In this document: positions 32,046 to 46,393 of the stretch, one piece after another
How positions within the stretch are numbered: the stretch's first letter is position 1
Layout of the letters: each line of letters opens with the position of its first letter
Source of the DNA: Ecdyonurus torrentis
Lineage: Eukaryota > Arthropoda > Insecta > Ephemeroptera > Heptageniidae
DNA length: 64,000 nucleotides
Reading direction: 5' to 3'
Assembly: GCA_949318235.1 (NCBI GenBank)
Contig: OX439132.1
Coordinates: forward strand, 5,185,886 to 5,249,885
The notes under the pieces: model-generated
What the model was told of the DNA's origin: nothing
Databases searched by the model: none
The model's input: the letters and a program-made list of their open reading frames with translations, nothing else
Translations under genes and position numbers: made by a program

Positions 32046-33078
32046 TTGCAATTCTTGTATTGTTGTCATATTTTATATTCTACTGGGATCTCGTATTGGA
32101 GAGCACTCCTTGGCAGTGACAGATGCAAGTGGGAAATACATTGGTCCAAAACCTCTATCAATGGAAACTGAGCCTCGATTACTTAAGTTTGATATTGGAT
32201 ATTTGATAATCAGGTTGAAGAAAAATTATTAGAACAATAAAGACTATTATTTTATTTATTTATTGAAGATTTGACTTTTGAAATGAAATACTAAAATTTT
32301 ATTGGACTATACTTTTTACTATGTCCCCACTAAAGCATTCAAAATCATTATGGCTTGTTAACATAATGACATTTTTTTATCTCTACGTATTTTTATCTTA
32401 TATAAAAAGCATTGAGTCTCAACTGCGCATGCTCATTTAAACATAATAGTTACTCAATGATATGAAATTATGTCTTAATAAAAATATTTCATCTTGTGAA
32501 CCGCACTTTACGTTATTAAAATGTTATATGACAAAATGTCTTACGTCACAATTTACGATTCTTTTTTCCTCAATGAAAACATAATATAAAAAACACGCAG
32601 TATTAAATTTTTGCAAGAAAGGGTCACACACTAAGATCCACCTGTATAATACTGGGTTAGATTAGAAATTTGAAGTCATAAAACTTGGCTAAGAGTGACC
32701 ACATATAGTACAACAAATTACATAATGATAAATTACGGTCACCTTTTTTATGTTTTCCTAGAAATTTTTTATTATATTAGACAAACAAATGAAAAAAAAA
32801 AAAAAAAAAAAGTGCGACACGGTAGCCATGATTTTTATCTCATTATACCGTTGTGTAAAAAGGATCTCTACGTATAGTTTTTTTTTTCGTGCTATACGTA
32901 AAAAAAGAGAGAGAAAAAGACCCGCAGGGAATAACTCATATGACATAAACATACACATTTTTGTCGTCTTTTGTTATTAAAAAAAATACATATTTTTTAA
33001 TTAAAGTTAACAAATATGCTTTATCACATTTCATAGCTTTTTTTTTAATATTTTTTCTTTTTTATAATTAGGTCTCAC

Positions 33079-33128
<50 letters not shown>
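33079..33128. repeat. (TA)n microsatellite
   Basis: An uninterrupted TA run of about 50 bases. Confidence 0.95.
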
Positions 33129-33132
<4 letters not shown>

Positions 33133-35560
33133 AAGTGTGAAGTTTAAAAAATTACTGTGAAAGTATAAATAAAAAGTTGATTTAACATTTGCATGGTATA
33201 TTGTAAAAAATAATTGTATCTTTTATTTAAAACATGCATTTAAGATTGTGCAGACCTGAATTATCAAAAGTAATTATAGGAACTATGAAATGGCCAATAA
33301 TGTCATGTTCATACGGAGTAGTAGTTACATGGTGCAATAAATTTGAGTGCATCAAATAAAATACCCATTGACAATATTGCACAATGTAACCATGGCTTAA
33401 TGTCATGAGTGTAAAATAATAGGGATAAATTTAATAAGGTGCACACAGAGTTTGTTCTGTCATATATTAAATGCAACTTTACCATCATTATTAGGTGGTA
33501 ATTGCTTAATTAATTATTTTAATTGTTTCATGTGGCAAGGATAAAAATATAAAGTTACAATAAATATTTCCTTTTTTAAATTGATAACATTTTTGAAAGT
33601 ATATGATATAGGGTATTCGTTGCCGCATTATAGCAACATATTATCACATTGTTGCTTTTTAGACGCTATTTTGGATCCAATTTTAGAAAATGTTGCTATA
33701 TTTAAAATATAGCAATCATTTTAATATTAAATGTTGCTTTTGTGTTGAATTTTTAATTTTTTTGACATATTGTGCTCTCTAAATTATCTTATTATTAAAT
33801 TTCAGTTAAATATAATCATTTTTTCATATTTAACTAAAATTATAAATATTCGTAATATTTTCATTGTGCTATAATTATCATCATGCCATTTTTAATAACA
33901 ACAGTAAACTTTATTAAGGTGAATATAGGGCTATTTCAGCCATGTTACAGAGTTTTAGTCATAGTATTAATACTGAAATAAAAAAATAATTATCCAACAT
34001 AAATAAATCATTAATATATAATTCTTATTAAAATATAGCGAAATTATAAAACATCACTATTGGCAGTTTGAAATTTTTAAGAAATTTGTTTTTCACTCAT
34101 ATTTAAATCTTTGAAATTTTGGTACGAGACTGGCGAATATGAAATCTTTTCAAAGAACTTCAACAGAAAAAAGTATAATGAAAATGTTACTGCCAATAAT
34201 AGCAACAATCATGTTAATAACTAGTACAGTTACCATAATATAATAATTATGCATCACATATATTCTGTGTTCTACAAAAAAAAAAAAAAAAAAAAACTAA
34301 CATATTTATATTTTTTTCCATTTTGAAATATAACCTGTTTGTTATTAATAAAAAATGAGAATATTAATGTTTAATCGATATATACCACAGAAATAATTCA
34401 CTTAAAAGTATTAAAACCAACCACCCTCATTTTTAGGTTATTATCACACGCGCTTTATCATAATTTTACACTAAAATTACGTATGTATACGGTTTTATAA
34501 ATAAATATTTTAAAGCAAAACGCTTCAAGTATTAAATATTAAGAATGGAAAAAAGCGAACAGGTATATATACGCACGTATTTATATTTCACTCTCTTTCA
34601 TTATTTTTGCCACAACAATGGCGCACTTTTTTTTAATAATAAACCCAACACATCTGAACCAAAAAACAAAGATAAAAAAATATATACGACCAAAAAAATA
34701 TACTCAAATATTAGAGAGAATGAAAGTAAAAACTGAATAGCAACATATTTTTCATTTTTATAATGAAGCTAAAAACATGTTATGTCTTAAAAAAATATTA
34801 AAAATATAATTAAATATTTTATTGTTGAAATTTTATAATTAAAATTTTGTAGCAAGTTAAATAATAAATTATAAAAAATATAAGAAATTAAAGAGAAAAG
34901 AGAAAGTGAAAATATGAAATAAAGCAATTATGCCCTGCATTCGCTTGGGTAAAACATGTTTTATTGTATAATTAATAACTTTATAAAATAAAGCTATATT
35001 TTATTCGTTTATTTATATGTATTCTAAAGTAAAATTCAGGGTTTGTGCACTTAAACCACAGTAGAAACAATTAATGAGTGTTGGTAAGCAAAACTCTAAT
35101 TGCAGAAGGGTGAAATTTAGTCAGGCGTATTCGAGACATAAGATTTATTTGTTACGTGAAAATTTAGAAGAAATATATCACTTTGAATGGTGTGCGTATT
35201 TTTTAACCCACTCTACAGATATACAAAATAATCATTACAAATGTTTCTTCTTCATCTTGATTTAAAGTAAGTTGAAATGTGATTACTTTTAATTACAAAG
35301 GAAGACAACAATGCCTCTTTTTTTTTTTCTACGTTCTGATTGTGTTACACCTTTTTTTTTTTTTTTTTTTAGCTTGCTGCTTCTAGTGCGAATTACAAAC
35401 AAGAAAAGACTCTATATAAAAAACAAAAGTGTTTGAAAGCCCTAACTACTAAATTACAATTATCTACTTTTTTTTTCTCAATTAGTTTTCACCTTTAAAA
35501 CTGTTGTTTACTGTAGTTAATTTTGAGTAACTGTATAAAAAGACAGTTGATCGGTGTTCT

Positions 35561-35569
<9 letters not shown>

Positions 35570-35611
<42 letters not shown>
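35570..35611. repeat. (CT)n microsatellite
   Basis: An uninterrupted CT run of about 42 bases. Confidence 0.95.
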
Positions 35612-35615
<4 letters not shown>

Positions 35616-37539
35616 CACTCTTAATATTATAAAAATCTTAAAACTTAAATAAATAGTAATTTTGTCATAAAATGACAGAACCTTTTTTTTAAAAATGAGA
35701 TTTGTCTTATTAGTCTAAAAAAAAAAAAAAAAAAAAAAAAGTGGCAAATCGGCACTTTTATTTTAATAGTATTCGATTTAAAAAACTATAGAAAATCTGT
35801 ACATATACACAGAATAATGTAAGGAAAAAAAAAAAACTAAGATAAATTTATACTCTCTGACTAAGCTCAAATTACGTCTAACATTTTGATTGTATAATTT
35901 TGAAATTCTAGAACACCTAATGAGATAATGTGAAAAGTGAGACGACATTATATAAAAAAAAAGAACTAACGTAAGTATATACATTAAAGGTAAACAAGCT
36001 TATCAAACCACTTAATTACTCTATACTTTTGCCAAGTAAACCTAAACACTAACAAAAAATAATTGCAAAACACATTACTCGATCCTCCTCTTTCTGTTTT
36101 TTGTCCTTATACATTTATGCCTGCAAACTTTTGTTATAAATTTCATGAAATTGTATACTTGCTTGTATATTATGTACTATGTACTGTATATAAAATATAA
36201 GCTGGTAATGTATTTACTAACATGGATTATATTCTCAAACAAAAGTTTTGAGAAGTTTGTCTTCTATTTTGCTATAAATTTAAAATACGTGATTTATTTT
36301 GTCTTTATCTAGCGTATAGGTGTTTTTTTGTACAGTATTCAACTTTACTATTATGTAAAATAAGATTATTTTTTTATTTTATGATATTTGTCACTCTCGA
36401 TCACTTAAAAGGAATGAATAAAAATAACAATTGATTTTTTAAATTATTAATTTTGTGTGATTGAAATTTTTGTTGTACACATTTTTGTAGGATACTTTGA
36501 GCACTTAATTTTTTATCTTGCTTCGTTGATTGACTCTCGTACACGTCCTAAATACTTTGTGAGTTGTGCTTTTTACTTTATTGGAAAATAAATGTGATTT
36601 AACGTGTTTTAGAGATTAAGCGAGCAATTTAAATTTGTTTAAAAATTCTATTAAATATTTTAAGCCCTACACCAGGCAAAAAAAAAAAAAAAAAAAAAAA
36701 AGACGAAATTGAAATTTATTTTCAACACATGTGTACTGTGTATTGTATACATGAACTTTTTCCCATAATTTTATGAATTTGTTTATGAACCATGTAATGT
36801 AATGAACTATGTTATGAACCATGTAATGAGAGTATAAATACTATAACACTATAACTGTTTACTGTTGCGTTACTGAAAATAAAATAAATAAAATAAAGTT
36901 GAATAAATTTAATATCATATAAAACTTTTAACGATAACTAATAAATAATATGTTTTAATGCATTCTAAATAATGTATTATTAGATTGATTTTTTGTGCTT
37001 AAATTTATAAGGTGGCTGAATAGCTCATAATTACCAATCAAAATATATGAACCGTATATACGTAATTATTATAATTTTCATTAGTGAAAAATCTAGTGGC
37101 CATGATTTTTTGTAATATAAAAGCACACATTGTGTTCATTGAATTGGCAAAACAATAAAATAATGGAAAACGTTATTTGCTCAAGTAGTCTGTTAACATT
37201 TTATTACAACAGAATTGTTTAATTATTATATAAGTGATTAAACTACTTGTATATTACATCAAGTACACGATACAACATGCACAAACAAACATTTCACTAT
37301 ATATATATTAAAAATTTACCGCACATTTCTCTCACTATTTGTTGATATTTTAAGACTTTATATTTCAAGAGAAAGTAAATATAGCAAAAGTCTAAAAATA
37401 GGAACTCTTTAGTTTATTCACGTGTAAATATTTAACTTTCAAGTTTCATTATGCAAAACAAACAAATGTAACCTAGAGCTCTATTTAAAAGTAAAAAAAT
37501 ATATATATTTCTTATTATATGGTTGTAATTTTACGCAAC

Positions 37540-37540
<1 letters not shown>

Positions 37541-37624
<84 letters not shown>

Positions 37625-37673
37625 TATTTTTTGTTATTTTTTTTCTTCTGAAAATCATGCATAACAAAATAAT

Positions 37674-37741
<68 letters not shown>

Positions 37742-37791
37742 TATTTTTTGTTATTTTTTTCTTCTGAAAATCATGCATAACAAAATAATGC

Positions 37792-37834
<43 letters not shown>
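37541..37834. repeat. Compound CT/CA microsatellite in a tandem higher-order unit
   Basis: A CT run (37541-37602) passes into a CA run (to 37624), then a unique spacer (37625-37678); CT (37679-37720), CA (to 37740), the same spacer almost unchanged (37741-37796), then CT (37797-37834). The long Ser-Leu and Arg-Glu frames here are repeat translations, not genes. Confidence 0.95.
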
Positions 37835-37836
<2 letters not shown>

Positions 37837-37948
37837 ATCTCACACATGGATCTCATTAGAAAGAGGGTTTTAAAACATTTTGTACAAGGTTGGGTGCTCT
37901 AAAGCTTTGTTTTACATGAATATGTATATGAAAATTTACTAAGGGGAG

Positions 37949-37954
<6 letters not shown>

Positions 37955-38001
<47 letters not shown>
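37955..38001. repeat. (CT)n microsatellite
   Basis: A CT run of about 46 bases, 120 bases after the compound array. Confidence 0.95.
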
Positions 38002-38003
<2 letters not shown>

Positions 38004-38714
38004 GACTTTTTAAAAAATATTGAACAATATATTTTAATGAAGTTTTGCCATCACTTATATTATAACACTCATTATGCCATGACGCTTGATAAGAAATATG
38101 ATATTATTCAAGCAACATTTACACGAAGCAAAGGATTTAATATATATATATATAAATATTGGAAGAAAAAAAAAGCATAAGAACCATTTGTAAAATAAAA
38201 GCTATATGGGCTTTAAATTACCTTTAATCCTCAACTCTATACTGAAAAAATAAAATAAATAAAATATGACCCAAAAATATATTTGTATAAAATTTTTAAG
38301 GTCTTTAAAATTAACTCAAAACACATACATGCTTTGAAAAAAATGAGTTAACTTTGAGTTGATGTATACTTTTAAAATATACATATAAATAAATACAAAA
38401 AAATCATAGTATAGCAAATCCAATTAAAATTTAATTGATGGTGGAATAATTCTACTGACATCTGTTAAATTTTGAAATGTTCCTCCCGTACCTTCACTTT
38501 AATTTATATTATATATTTCATTTGCTTGAGGTTTTTGCTAAAGATCGATAAAATTAATAACTTTACCTGTTATATCATGTCAAAGGATAAGTTTTTAATT
38601 AAGTGTTCTTCCTTCTTATAGACAAAAGATGAAAGGATTTTTTTAAAAAAAACTTTTAACAAGTTAAATTTAGTCATTTCTTCATTCATGTAAAATTTTG
38701 GTGCTGTGTATCTG

Positions 38715-38721
38715 TGTATAT

Positions 38722-38807
<86 letters not shown>
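38715..38807. repeat. (TA)n microsatellite
   Basis: About 90 bases of TA with one phase break at 38731-38733. Confidence 0.95.
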
Positions 38808-38809
<2 letters not shown>

Positions 38810-40189
38810 CACAAAGTTCAATGTTTATGCCATTCAAAGTGTTTCCTTCTCTTTTTTATGAAAATTTATTAACTTTAATTTCATTTTAAAATTACCTACT
38901 TTTAAGTTAGTAAAACGTTTTTTTTTAATCAAAAAAAGATTTTTTTTATATAATCTGAAAAATTAATTAATTTTGTTTAAAAGTATACCTATATTTATTC
39001 TCTTTTAATTATACAAAAAAAATTGATGAAAAGGAAATTTGTTTCTTGTTTTTATCAGTTTAAAATGCATTATACTTACTTTCTTCTTCGCTTAGCACTT
39101 TTTTTTTACTGTTTTCTCTGCTTTTGTCGTTATTTCAACAGCACCAGCACGTGTTTTAATTTTTAATAATCCAATTTTATATATAAATTTGTAAAGATTT
39201 TTTTTAATATATAAAATTACATTATTTTGGTTAAACTTTATTCACTGTAGTTTGGTTAACAATAATTTTAACAGTCACGCGACTATTGTCTCTAAACTCA
39301 AATGTGTGTGATTGTAAGTGTATGAGAGAGCGAGAGAGAGAGAGAGAGAGGGAGAGCATTTTAATGATTTTTAAAACCACAAACATAAAGTACATAAACA
39401 TAAATTCAAACAATTCCAATTAAAAAAAACACACACGCATAATAATTACCGATATTTTTTTGAATATATATAGATTTTTTTGTTATAGCAAATGAGACAT
39501 ACATTCACGCGAAAGCAATAATTTTAAAGTTAAAATGCTACATTTTATCATAATATCTATCCAATGTAATATTATATTGTCTTATCTTTCCTAGCTTAGT
39601 AAATAGCTGTACCTATTATTAAATTCTATATTTTACATTTTTTCCTTATTGAAACTCATAATTTAAAAGTTAATTTTCATAATATTTGAGTCAGTATCAA
39701 TGTTTTAATATCGATATATTTTATTCATGGCTTATCTAGTTACATTATAATGTTTGTTTATATAAACTTATTTTTATAAAAAAAATATGGTATGGTTGGT
39801 ATAAACGTTCTCAAATCATGCAATATTAAAGTTACAAAAAAAAAAAAAAAAATGCGCAACAGAAAGAACGATAGTATACGTACTTTTGTATACGTTACAC
39901 CTATCTACATGACACTTTGTTTAAGTAGGCTTTTATATGATAAATATTACATTTTCATAATGTCTGATGCAATCTCTCTTTTTAATACTCTTTGAGTTTC
40001 ATATTTATAATTTATTTTTTTAATTGTCCTATATCGTGTTAGAATTTTATTGTTAGACAAATTTGTGCACTTTTATATGTAAAAGTGTTTCACTTTCGGT
40101 GATAAATGGTTTAATAGTTATAGTGATTTCAGTAGAAGGCTGTTATCTCTGAAATTCATACATTTACTCTACTATTTTTTTACGTGTTA

Positions 40190-40354
40190 TTAACTACTAA
40201 AAGAACAAATGTTTTGAGCCCGACTTTAAGTAACCATTCGTTCAATTCCACTTCCGTTTCGACGTATTTCGCTGCCGCAGTACGTGGAAACGGAAGCGGG
40301 TGTGAGCGAAATCACTTAAAGCCGAGCTCAAAACAGTTGTTCCTTTATTAGTCA
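40190..40354. mobile_element. Palindromic MITE, copy 2
   Basis: Related to 15501-15658: ACTTCCGTTTCGACGTA and GTGGAAACGGAAGCGGGTGT at the centre, TGTTTTGAGCCCGACTTTAA and its inverse outside, end TTATTAGTC at right. Confidence 0.75.
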
Positions 40355-40502
40355 ATAGAAAGTAAATAGTAACAACTTCCTATTGTAAAAATTTCATGAG
40401 GATCCGTGAAAGTCGGTTTGTTATCCTAAAATTGAAAGAGATGGGACTACTGTATAGTCTAAGAAGCGGAAGTGTACTTTAACAACAAGTTATTTACATT
40501 TT

Positions 40503-40745
40503 GCTCCCCTTGACCAAGATTGAAAGTTTTACCACTCAAATATTCGAGCCAAATTGTTAATCTTATTCTTATGAGAAAAATACATGCGGAGTTAAAATGA
40601 TAAAATATTCAATTAGGTTGAGTGTACACACGACCACGATAAGAATTTTTACCATTCAAAAACTCGCGCTAAATTTGCAATGTTATTCTTATGAGAAAAA
40701 CACGCTCTGGATTTAAATGGTAAAATATCTTATCGTGGTCCTGTG
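40503..40745. mobile_element. Two adjacent related palindromes
   Basis: The second unit (about 40611-40745) has arms ACCACGATAAGAATTTTTAC and GGTAAAATATCTTATCGTGG. The first (about 40503-40608) has the same centre (TTATTCTTATGAGAAAAA) and arms GACCAAGATTGAAAGTTTTA and AAAATGATAAAATATTCAAT, more decayed. Confidence 0.6.
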
Positions 40746-40799
40746 TACGTAAATTTACTTCCTGTAAAAATTGTATCATATTGCACGGAATGAATAAAT

Positions 40800-40985
40800 A
40801 ACGTAATTTATGCTGCATTTATGTTATTATAGCATAAGCTAAATTAGAACAAGACAAATAATTATGCTGTACAACATAATATTTCAGCTTTAATAACATA
40901 GTTATTATGTAGTATAGCATAAATTATACTGTATTGAACAAATTGAGCTGAAAATGATCTAGCATAATCATTACGTAGTTATTTT
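40800..40985. repeat. AGCATAA-rich dispersed repeat, copy 2
   Basis: Closest relative of 14500-14670: TATAGCATAAGCTAAATTAG, AATAATTATGCTGTACA, AGTATAGCATAAATTATACT and TGATCTAGCATAATCATTA in the same order. Confidence 0.6.
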
Positions 40986-42191
40986 TGTCCGTGTGTAGTT
41001 CATTCAAAAGCTAAATCTCACAGTCTCTTTACACTTCAACTACAGAAAATTCTATAAATATATAAATATTATATTTTACTATTTTATTATAAAGAATAAA
41101 ATTATCTCTATACATAGCAATGCCAACAAGTTGATTTAATGGATTTATGAATGAACATTAAAACCATTAAAATAGAGCAGTGTACCTTTGACCTTAATGA
41201 CATTTTGTCTATACGTATGTGACGTTTATGATTTAATTAAAAAATTAAGATAATTAAGTATATAAAAACATGACTCTGTCATTTTCAGTAATGAAACTTA
41301 AAATAATTCTACAAATACAGTAATTTTTTTTCCTGACTACACTCATAAAAAAAAAAAGGTTTATGATATTTGTTGACTTATTGCAAGGAATTATAAAATA
41401 CCAACATCCGATGAATTGGTGTACCACCTAGCTAGTCCTATACTTAATATAATGAAATTATAATTTTTATTAGATTTACCTTATTATTCACACTATTATT
41501 GTTCATGATTAAACATAAAGATTGCGTTGTCATTAGTTATGTCGTGTTTTATCATTGTTTAACTTTTATTCAAACCTTATACGTCTACGCAACTCTTGTT
41601 AAAAATCCAGAAGCTATTCATATAATAGTAATCATGACTTAAAATTTGATGCAATACGCAATTGGTTTATCAAAAGTTAAAAAAAAAAAAAAAAAAAAAA
41701 ATTATTTTAGCTACATTCAGTATACAAAGCAAAGACACTGAGAAATTATCATCAAATTAAAAAAATAATAATAATACTGTATTAACAAGATCTTTTTAAT
41801 TCAAATGGAAATAAATATAAAATTCAGAATCACTGTAAAACTACCTATAAAAAGTTTTCAAAAAAAAAAAAAAAAAAAAAAAAATTAACAGTGCTGCCTT
41901 GTAAAAAAAAATGAAAATAATAAATTGATTTAACAATTATTTTTTCAAATATAAGATTTTATAAATATAGTAAAAATATTTAAAATACAGTTAAAATCAT
42001 AAACAAAAATAGATCATCATTATTTTTTTTAAATTATTAGATAGAGAAACAATCGAAATAAGCGTTAATTCTTTTTTTTTAATTTTCACTTAAAAAAGCT
42101 TTTAAATCATCGCTAACAGTTCGTTTATTTAATGGACAAATAAAAAATCAACTTTCATCTGAAGTCTCGAAAAAAATCTTTTTTATATCTG

Positions 42192-42223
<32 letters not shown>

Positions 42224-42272
42224 GAACTCTCTTGTTTGATTCCACTTGACCATAAAATTTATATGTCCTGCA

Positions 42273-42333
42273 GGCACAAGAGCTTACAAAAGCTTATACG
42301 ATACGAAAGAAAAGATGAAGGGCAAATACTTCC
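42273..42333 (+). other. Possible short exon
   Basis: TATGTCCTGCAG precedes 42273 and CCT|GTAAGA follows 42333. One frame is open throughout (HKSLQKLIRYERKDEGQILP). In another an ATG at 42314 opens MKGKYF up to the donor. It could be exon 2 of a gene starting at 23.4 kb, but the polypyrimidine tract is poor and no homologue is recognised. Confidence 0.2.
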
Positions 42334-42365
42334 TGTAAGAGCTAGATGAGGGGGTTGAAAATAAG

Positions 42366-42412
42366 GGTGGGCGAGCAATTTGACCACGCCCACATTCTTC
42401 GTGCTGCTTGAT
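42366..42412. repeat. Small hairpin GTGGGCG/CGCCCAC
   Basis: GGGTGGGCG and CGCCCACAT pair around about 14 bases, an isolated GC-rich hairpin in AT-rich DNA. Confidence 0.4.
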
Positions 42413-43309
42413 TGTCAAGCTGGAAGAAATTTATATAAAATAAATTCTTTGTTATGAGTGATATAATCATTTTGATTTTCAAGAAAATACCAGGATAACT
42501 CGCATATTATTGTACGTTTAGAATTTCACAGAACTCGTATAGACATTTAAATAAATATTTGACTCTGATTTTTACTTTAATTATTTTATTTAAAGCAAAA
42601 TATAAGCAATTTCTTTAGTGGTTGATAAAATTCCAATGTTATTTTTGACTATTATTATTTTGCCCAAGGCAAATTTTTATTTCGAACTCTCAATATTTTG
42701 TTCAGTCGAAAATGTAAAAACTAAATTTTGTAAGATTGTTGATCTTAATTATAAGTTTATAGAAGGGGTTGTTGAATGGTTATTGATTTTTATTGATTTT
42801 TTTATGCCTTAGTCAATTACTCCAAAATCTGATCGTGACTTTAAATTATTTGCAATACATTTTTTAATTCAAATTGAAAATTTCACTTGTCTTTTATTAC
42901 CATAAATTTGTACAAAAGTATTTCATTGGATTACAGTTAGTTGAAGTGTTGTATAAAAAAAAAATAATAATAATAAAAAATGATGAATTCTAAGCTCTAC
43001 ATAAAGACGAGATAAGGTTGAAAGTCACATAATTTTTTTATTATTTATTTTTTTTTGGGCATACGATACTTAAACTCTAAGCCGACGATTTCTATTTCAC
43101 GTCATAAATGAAACAATAAACTTTTTCATATAGGCACGCAATACAAAAATGTGATGAAATAAACTTGAAATGTTTTGAGTAATAAATAAAAATGAAGTGA
43201 TAATATTAATCCCTAACTTAAATTCTGTCAACAATAACGAAAAAAAATAATAATAATAAAAAAAAACGTAATAATTATACTAGTTTTATTGCAGCACCAA
43301 TTTAATTAC

Positions 43310-43400
43310 GTTGAATCATAATTAGGCAGCATAGCATAATCAATATATTTCATGACGTAATTATTAAAAAAAACAGCAACATTTATGCTATACAACGTAA
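43310..43400. repeat. AGCATAA-type repeat, decayed copy
   Basis: CAGCATAGCATAATCAATAT and ACATTTATGCTATACAACGT lie in opposite orientation. Confidence 0.4.
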
Positions 43401-44200
43401 ATACAGAATAAATTCCTTAATTCATTTTATCTGTGTATTTTTAGCAAACTTGAATATTAATTAATATTTACAAAATAAATTACAATTTTTATTAAAAAGT
43501 AATATCATTTATTAAAGTTCATATTATAGCCTAAAGCTTTTGATTTGTTAATATTTATTATTATTATTATTTTTTTAAATAAACGTTTTTAATTTAAAAA
43601 AATGTATTTAAAAACTCATCAGTCATTTGACATGACAACATAAAGTAATTTAATTATACTTGATCTGAACATAACAATAACTCATGTAGACGATATTTTA
43701 TATCTTATCAACATTTTTTCTTCTTATTCTTTCATACATATTTTTTACTGGTCCATCATTTCTCGTATAGGATGCTATTAAAGTTCTAATATGTTAGGAG
43801 CAGTAAAGCGGAATGCCGACTGACTTTCTATTCTATATGATAGACTAGGTTTTTTTCTGAAGATGAAAAAATATAATAATATATAGGGAGAGAGGAAAGA
43901 AAGAGATTCATGTTCCAATACTAAACAACATCCTTTCATATTTCATAATAATAATAAAAACTTAAGATATAAAAGTTTTAAATTTTATATGAGATACGTA
44001 CATACATGTTGTACATGTTGTTCGCCTCGTCTAAGTTTCTATTGTTTTTTTATACAGCTAAATTGTAGAGAGAATAATCTATAATAACGTAAGGTCAGTT
44101 GTACCGGAAGTAGCATAAATTAGGTGCTAAAAAATTAAAAAAATTATTCTTTTAAATGACGTAATATTTTTTTCGCATTGTATCATTTTCATTTTATCAT

Positions 44201-44281
44201 TGATAGGAAAGTTCTTACCTGTCGAAAAGACAATATCTGGACTTGGACTGGGATTGGTGTAGCTCAATATGGCAATATGGC
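44201..44281 (-). repeat. Inverted dispersed repeat with splice-donor motif, copy 1
   Basis: On the minus strand AGCTACACCAATCCCAGT..GATATTGTCTTTTCGACAG is followed by GTAAGA, a perfect donor match (CAG|GTAAGA, 44221-44213), then ACTTTCCTATCA. The other copy is at 49745-49828 on the + strand. Confidence 0.6.
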
Positions 44282-46229
44282 AACAAAATTTGTTTCGAGC
44301 ACTTTGAAAGTTTTTTTTTAAGTTGTTACGACAAAAGGTAACATTCACCTGCCAAACTTATAGCATGAAACTTCCATTATACATTCCGAAGCATTATGTA
44401 TATAGCGTTAAAAATAACCACTTTTAAAATTAAGTTCAAAATTTAATCTTTAATCTGTATATACGATATTGTTCTATTAAAAACAAACATTTGTATAAAA
44501 AAAATGAAGCTCTTTCATATTATTTAAGATTTATTTTGCTATTTTATATTCAGGACCTGATTATAGGACAAATAACACAAATTCCTAAACTTAATTTAAC
44601 TTTACGTAAATTACTATATTTATTTTATTATTGTTTGTTTATTATATTCAGAGAGTATTTGGACTTGCCTGTTACCCCCCCCCCCCACCCTTTCCATTTT
44701 TTAATGTAATTTTTCAAACCTCAGCTGTAAGTTCTGATACACCGGAAAAAAAACATACATTTTTTTTCCAGTTTAATTTACGCTGTTTCCGTTTGAAATA
44801 TAACGTTCTTGTATTAGTTTGACTGTATATTGTTTGATAGTATACACACATGTCAGGTAGTAAAACGTAAAAAAAAAGTATAAGATTTATTTTACTATAG
44901 TATTTTCTATATTAAAAAAAAAGCTCTAAAATACTGTTGAAGTTTCATGATTGCAATATTTTGCATACGGTGTAGAGATTTTTATTTTAAAACATAGAAA
45001 AAATTTATTTGGCTTTTTTTTTCTAGCTCCATGGTATTTTATGATGTCATAAATGAACTTTTCTTAGAGAGAAAATTTAGTGCTGCTATGTTTTAAAAAA
45101 TATGCAATATATTTTATGTTGAGATCTTATTGGGATCTAAATTTTAGTGTGAAGTGTCGTAAACTGCAACAATATTACTTTTTTTATTTAAAAAAAAAAA
45201 CTCAAATTACTTGCTCTTTTTTTGATTTATATTCTAGATGAAAACAGAAATTATATAAATTTTAAAATAATTTAAATATTTTTGTTAACATAATTATCTT
45301 GTTGTGACTATGTCGTTTTTTTATAAATTACAACAATAAAAATAATTACAGTTTTTATAGTTAAAGGAAAAAATTCATTGATGTAAGATGCAAAGAGGTA
45401 TAAATTTAGGTGTTTTTAGTTGGGTATTGATTCATTCATATAGTTTTTTTTTCTTCATATTTGATAATTAAACATAGTTGAAATAATTCAAACCGATTAT
45501 TCAATTCAAAATTACAAAGGATACAAGAAATCAATATTTTGAATATTTATTGAATATTTAAGCACGTGTGAATTTTTTGCTATTTAGTCGCAAAATAACA
45601 TAGTTTTATAGCGTGTTCTGGAGGAACCTTTATTTGTCATCGATGTACTCGATTTTGTTTTCTTTACATTTGTAGATTCAAATGTAGTATTTTTGAAGAA
45701 ATTTTGAAATTGTATATTTTGGATTCTTTATGACAATGTAGAAGAGCTATAAGTATCGTAGGTGATTTTTATTGCCTCTTATTGCAACTTTAAAAATAAT
45801 TTCAAAAAAATATGCCAAACACTGAAAAAAAATAACTCTCTCAAAAAATGTAGGAAAAAAAAAGTTCTGACCTAATTCCAGATAATACTCGAAAACAATG
45901 AAATTAAATTGCAAAGTCTGGTACCTGATCCTACCCTTATTTCAAACTACAAAAAAAACGTTACATATGATCACTATTTAAAACTCAATTTATCGATTTA
46001 ATTTCTAGTGTATATTATATTACTGGCAAAGTTTTGAAAGAGAAAAATGGAAATTTTGACCTTGTAACCTTTTTTGACGATGTTGTTTTACTAACCCTCC
46101 TACGTCATATTTGTATTATTTTATCTGCCTTATAAACAGATTTAATTTCATTAAATTAATTCAAAATTGTGAATTCTTTTCTGGGTAAGAAAAAAGAACA
46201 GCAGGCAACCTTAACCTTTTGTGTACAAA

Positions 46230-46264
<35 letters not shown>

Positions 46265-46327
46265 GGAAAAGAAATAAAAAAAGAGAGAAGGAGAGAAGAA
46301 TAAGAAAATAGGAAATGAGAAGACATC

Positions 46328-46328
<1 letters not shown>

Positions 46329-46390
<62 letters not shown>
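46329..46390. repeat. (GA)n microsatellite
   Basis: An uninterrupted GA run of about 62 bases. Confidence 0.95.

Positions 46391-46393
<3 letters not shown>

Noticed and set aside
37515..37856. 113-residue minus-strand frame and the overlapping Ser-Leu frame
   Set aside because: Translations of CT, GA and CA runs; no unique protein sequence.
42618..42812. 64-residue hydrophobic frame
   Set aside because: AT-driven Phe/Ile/Leu-rich sequence with no signal of selection visible.
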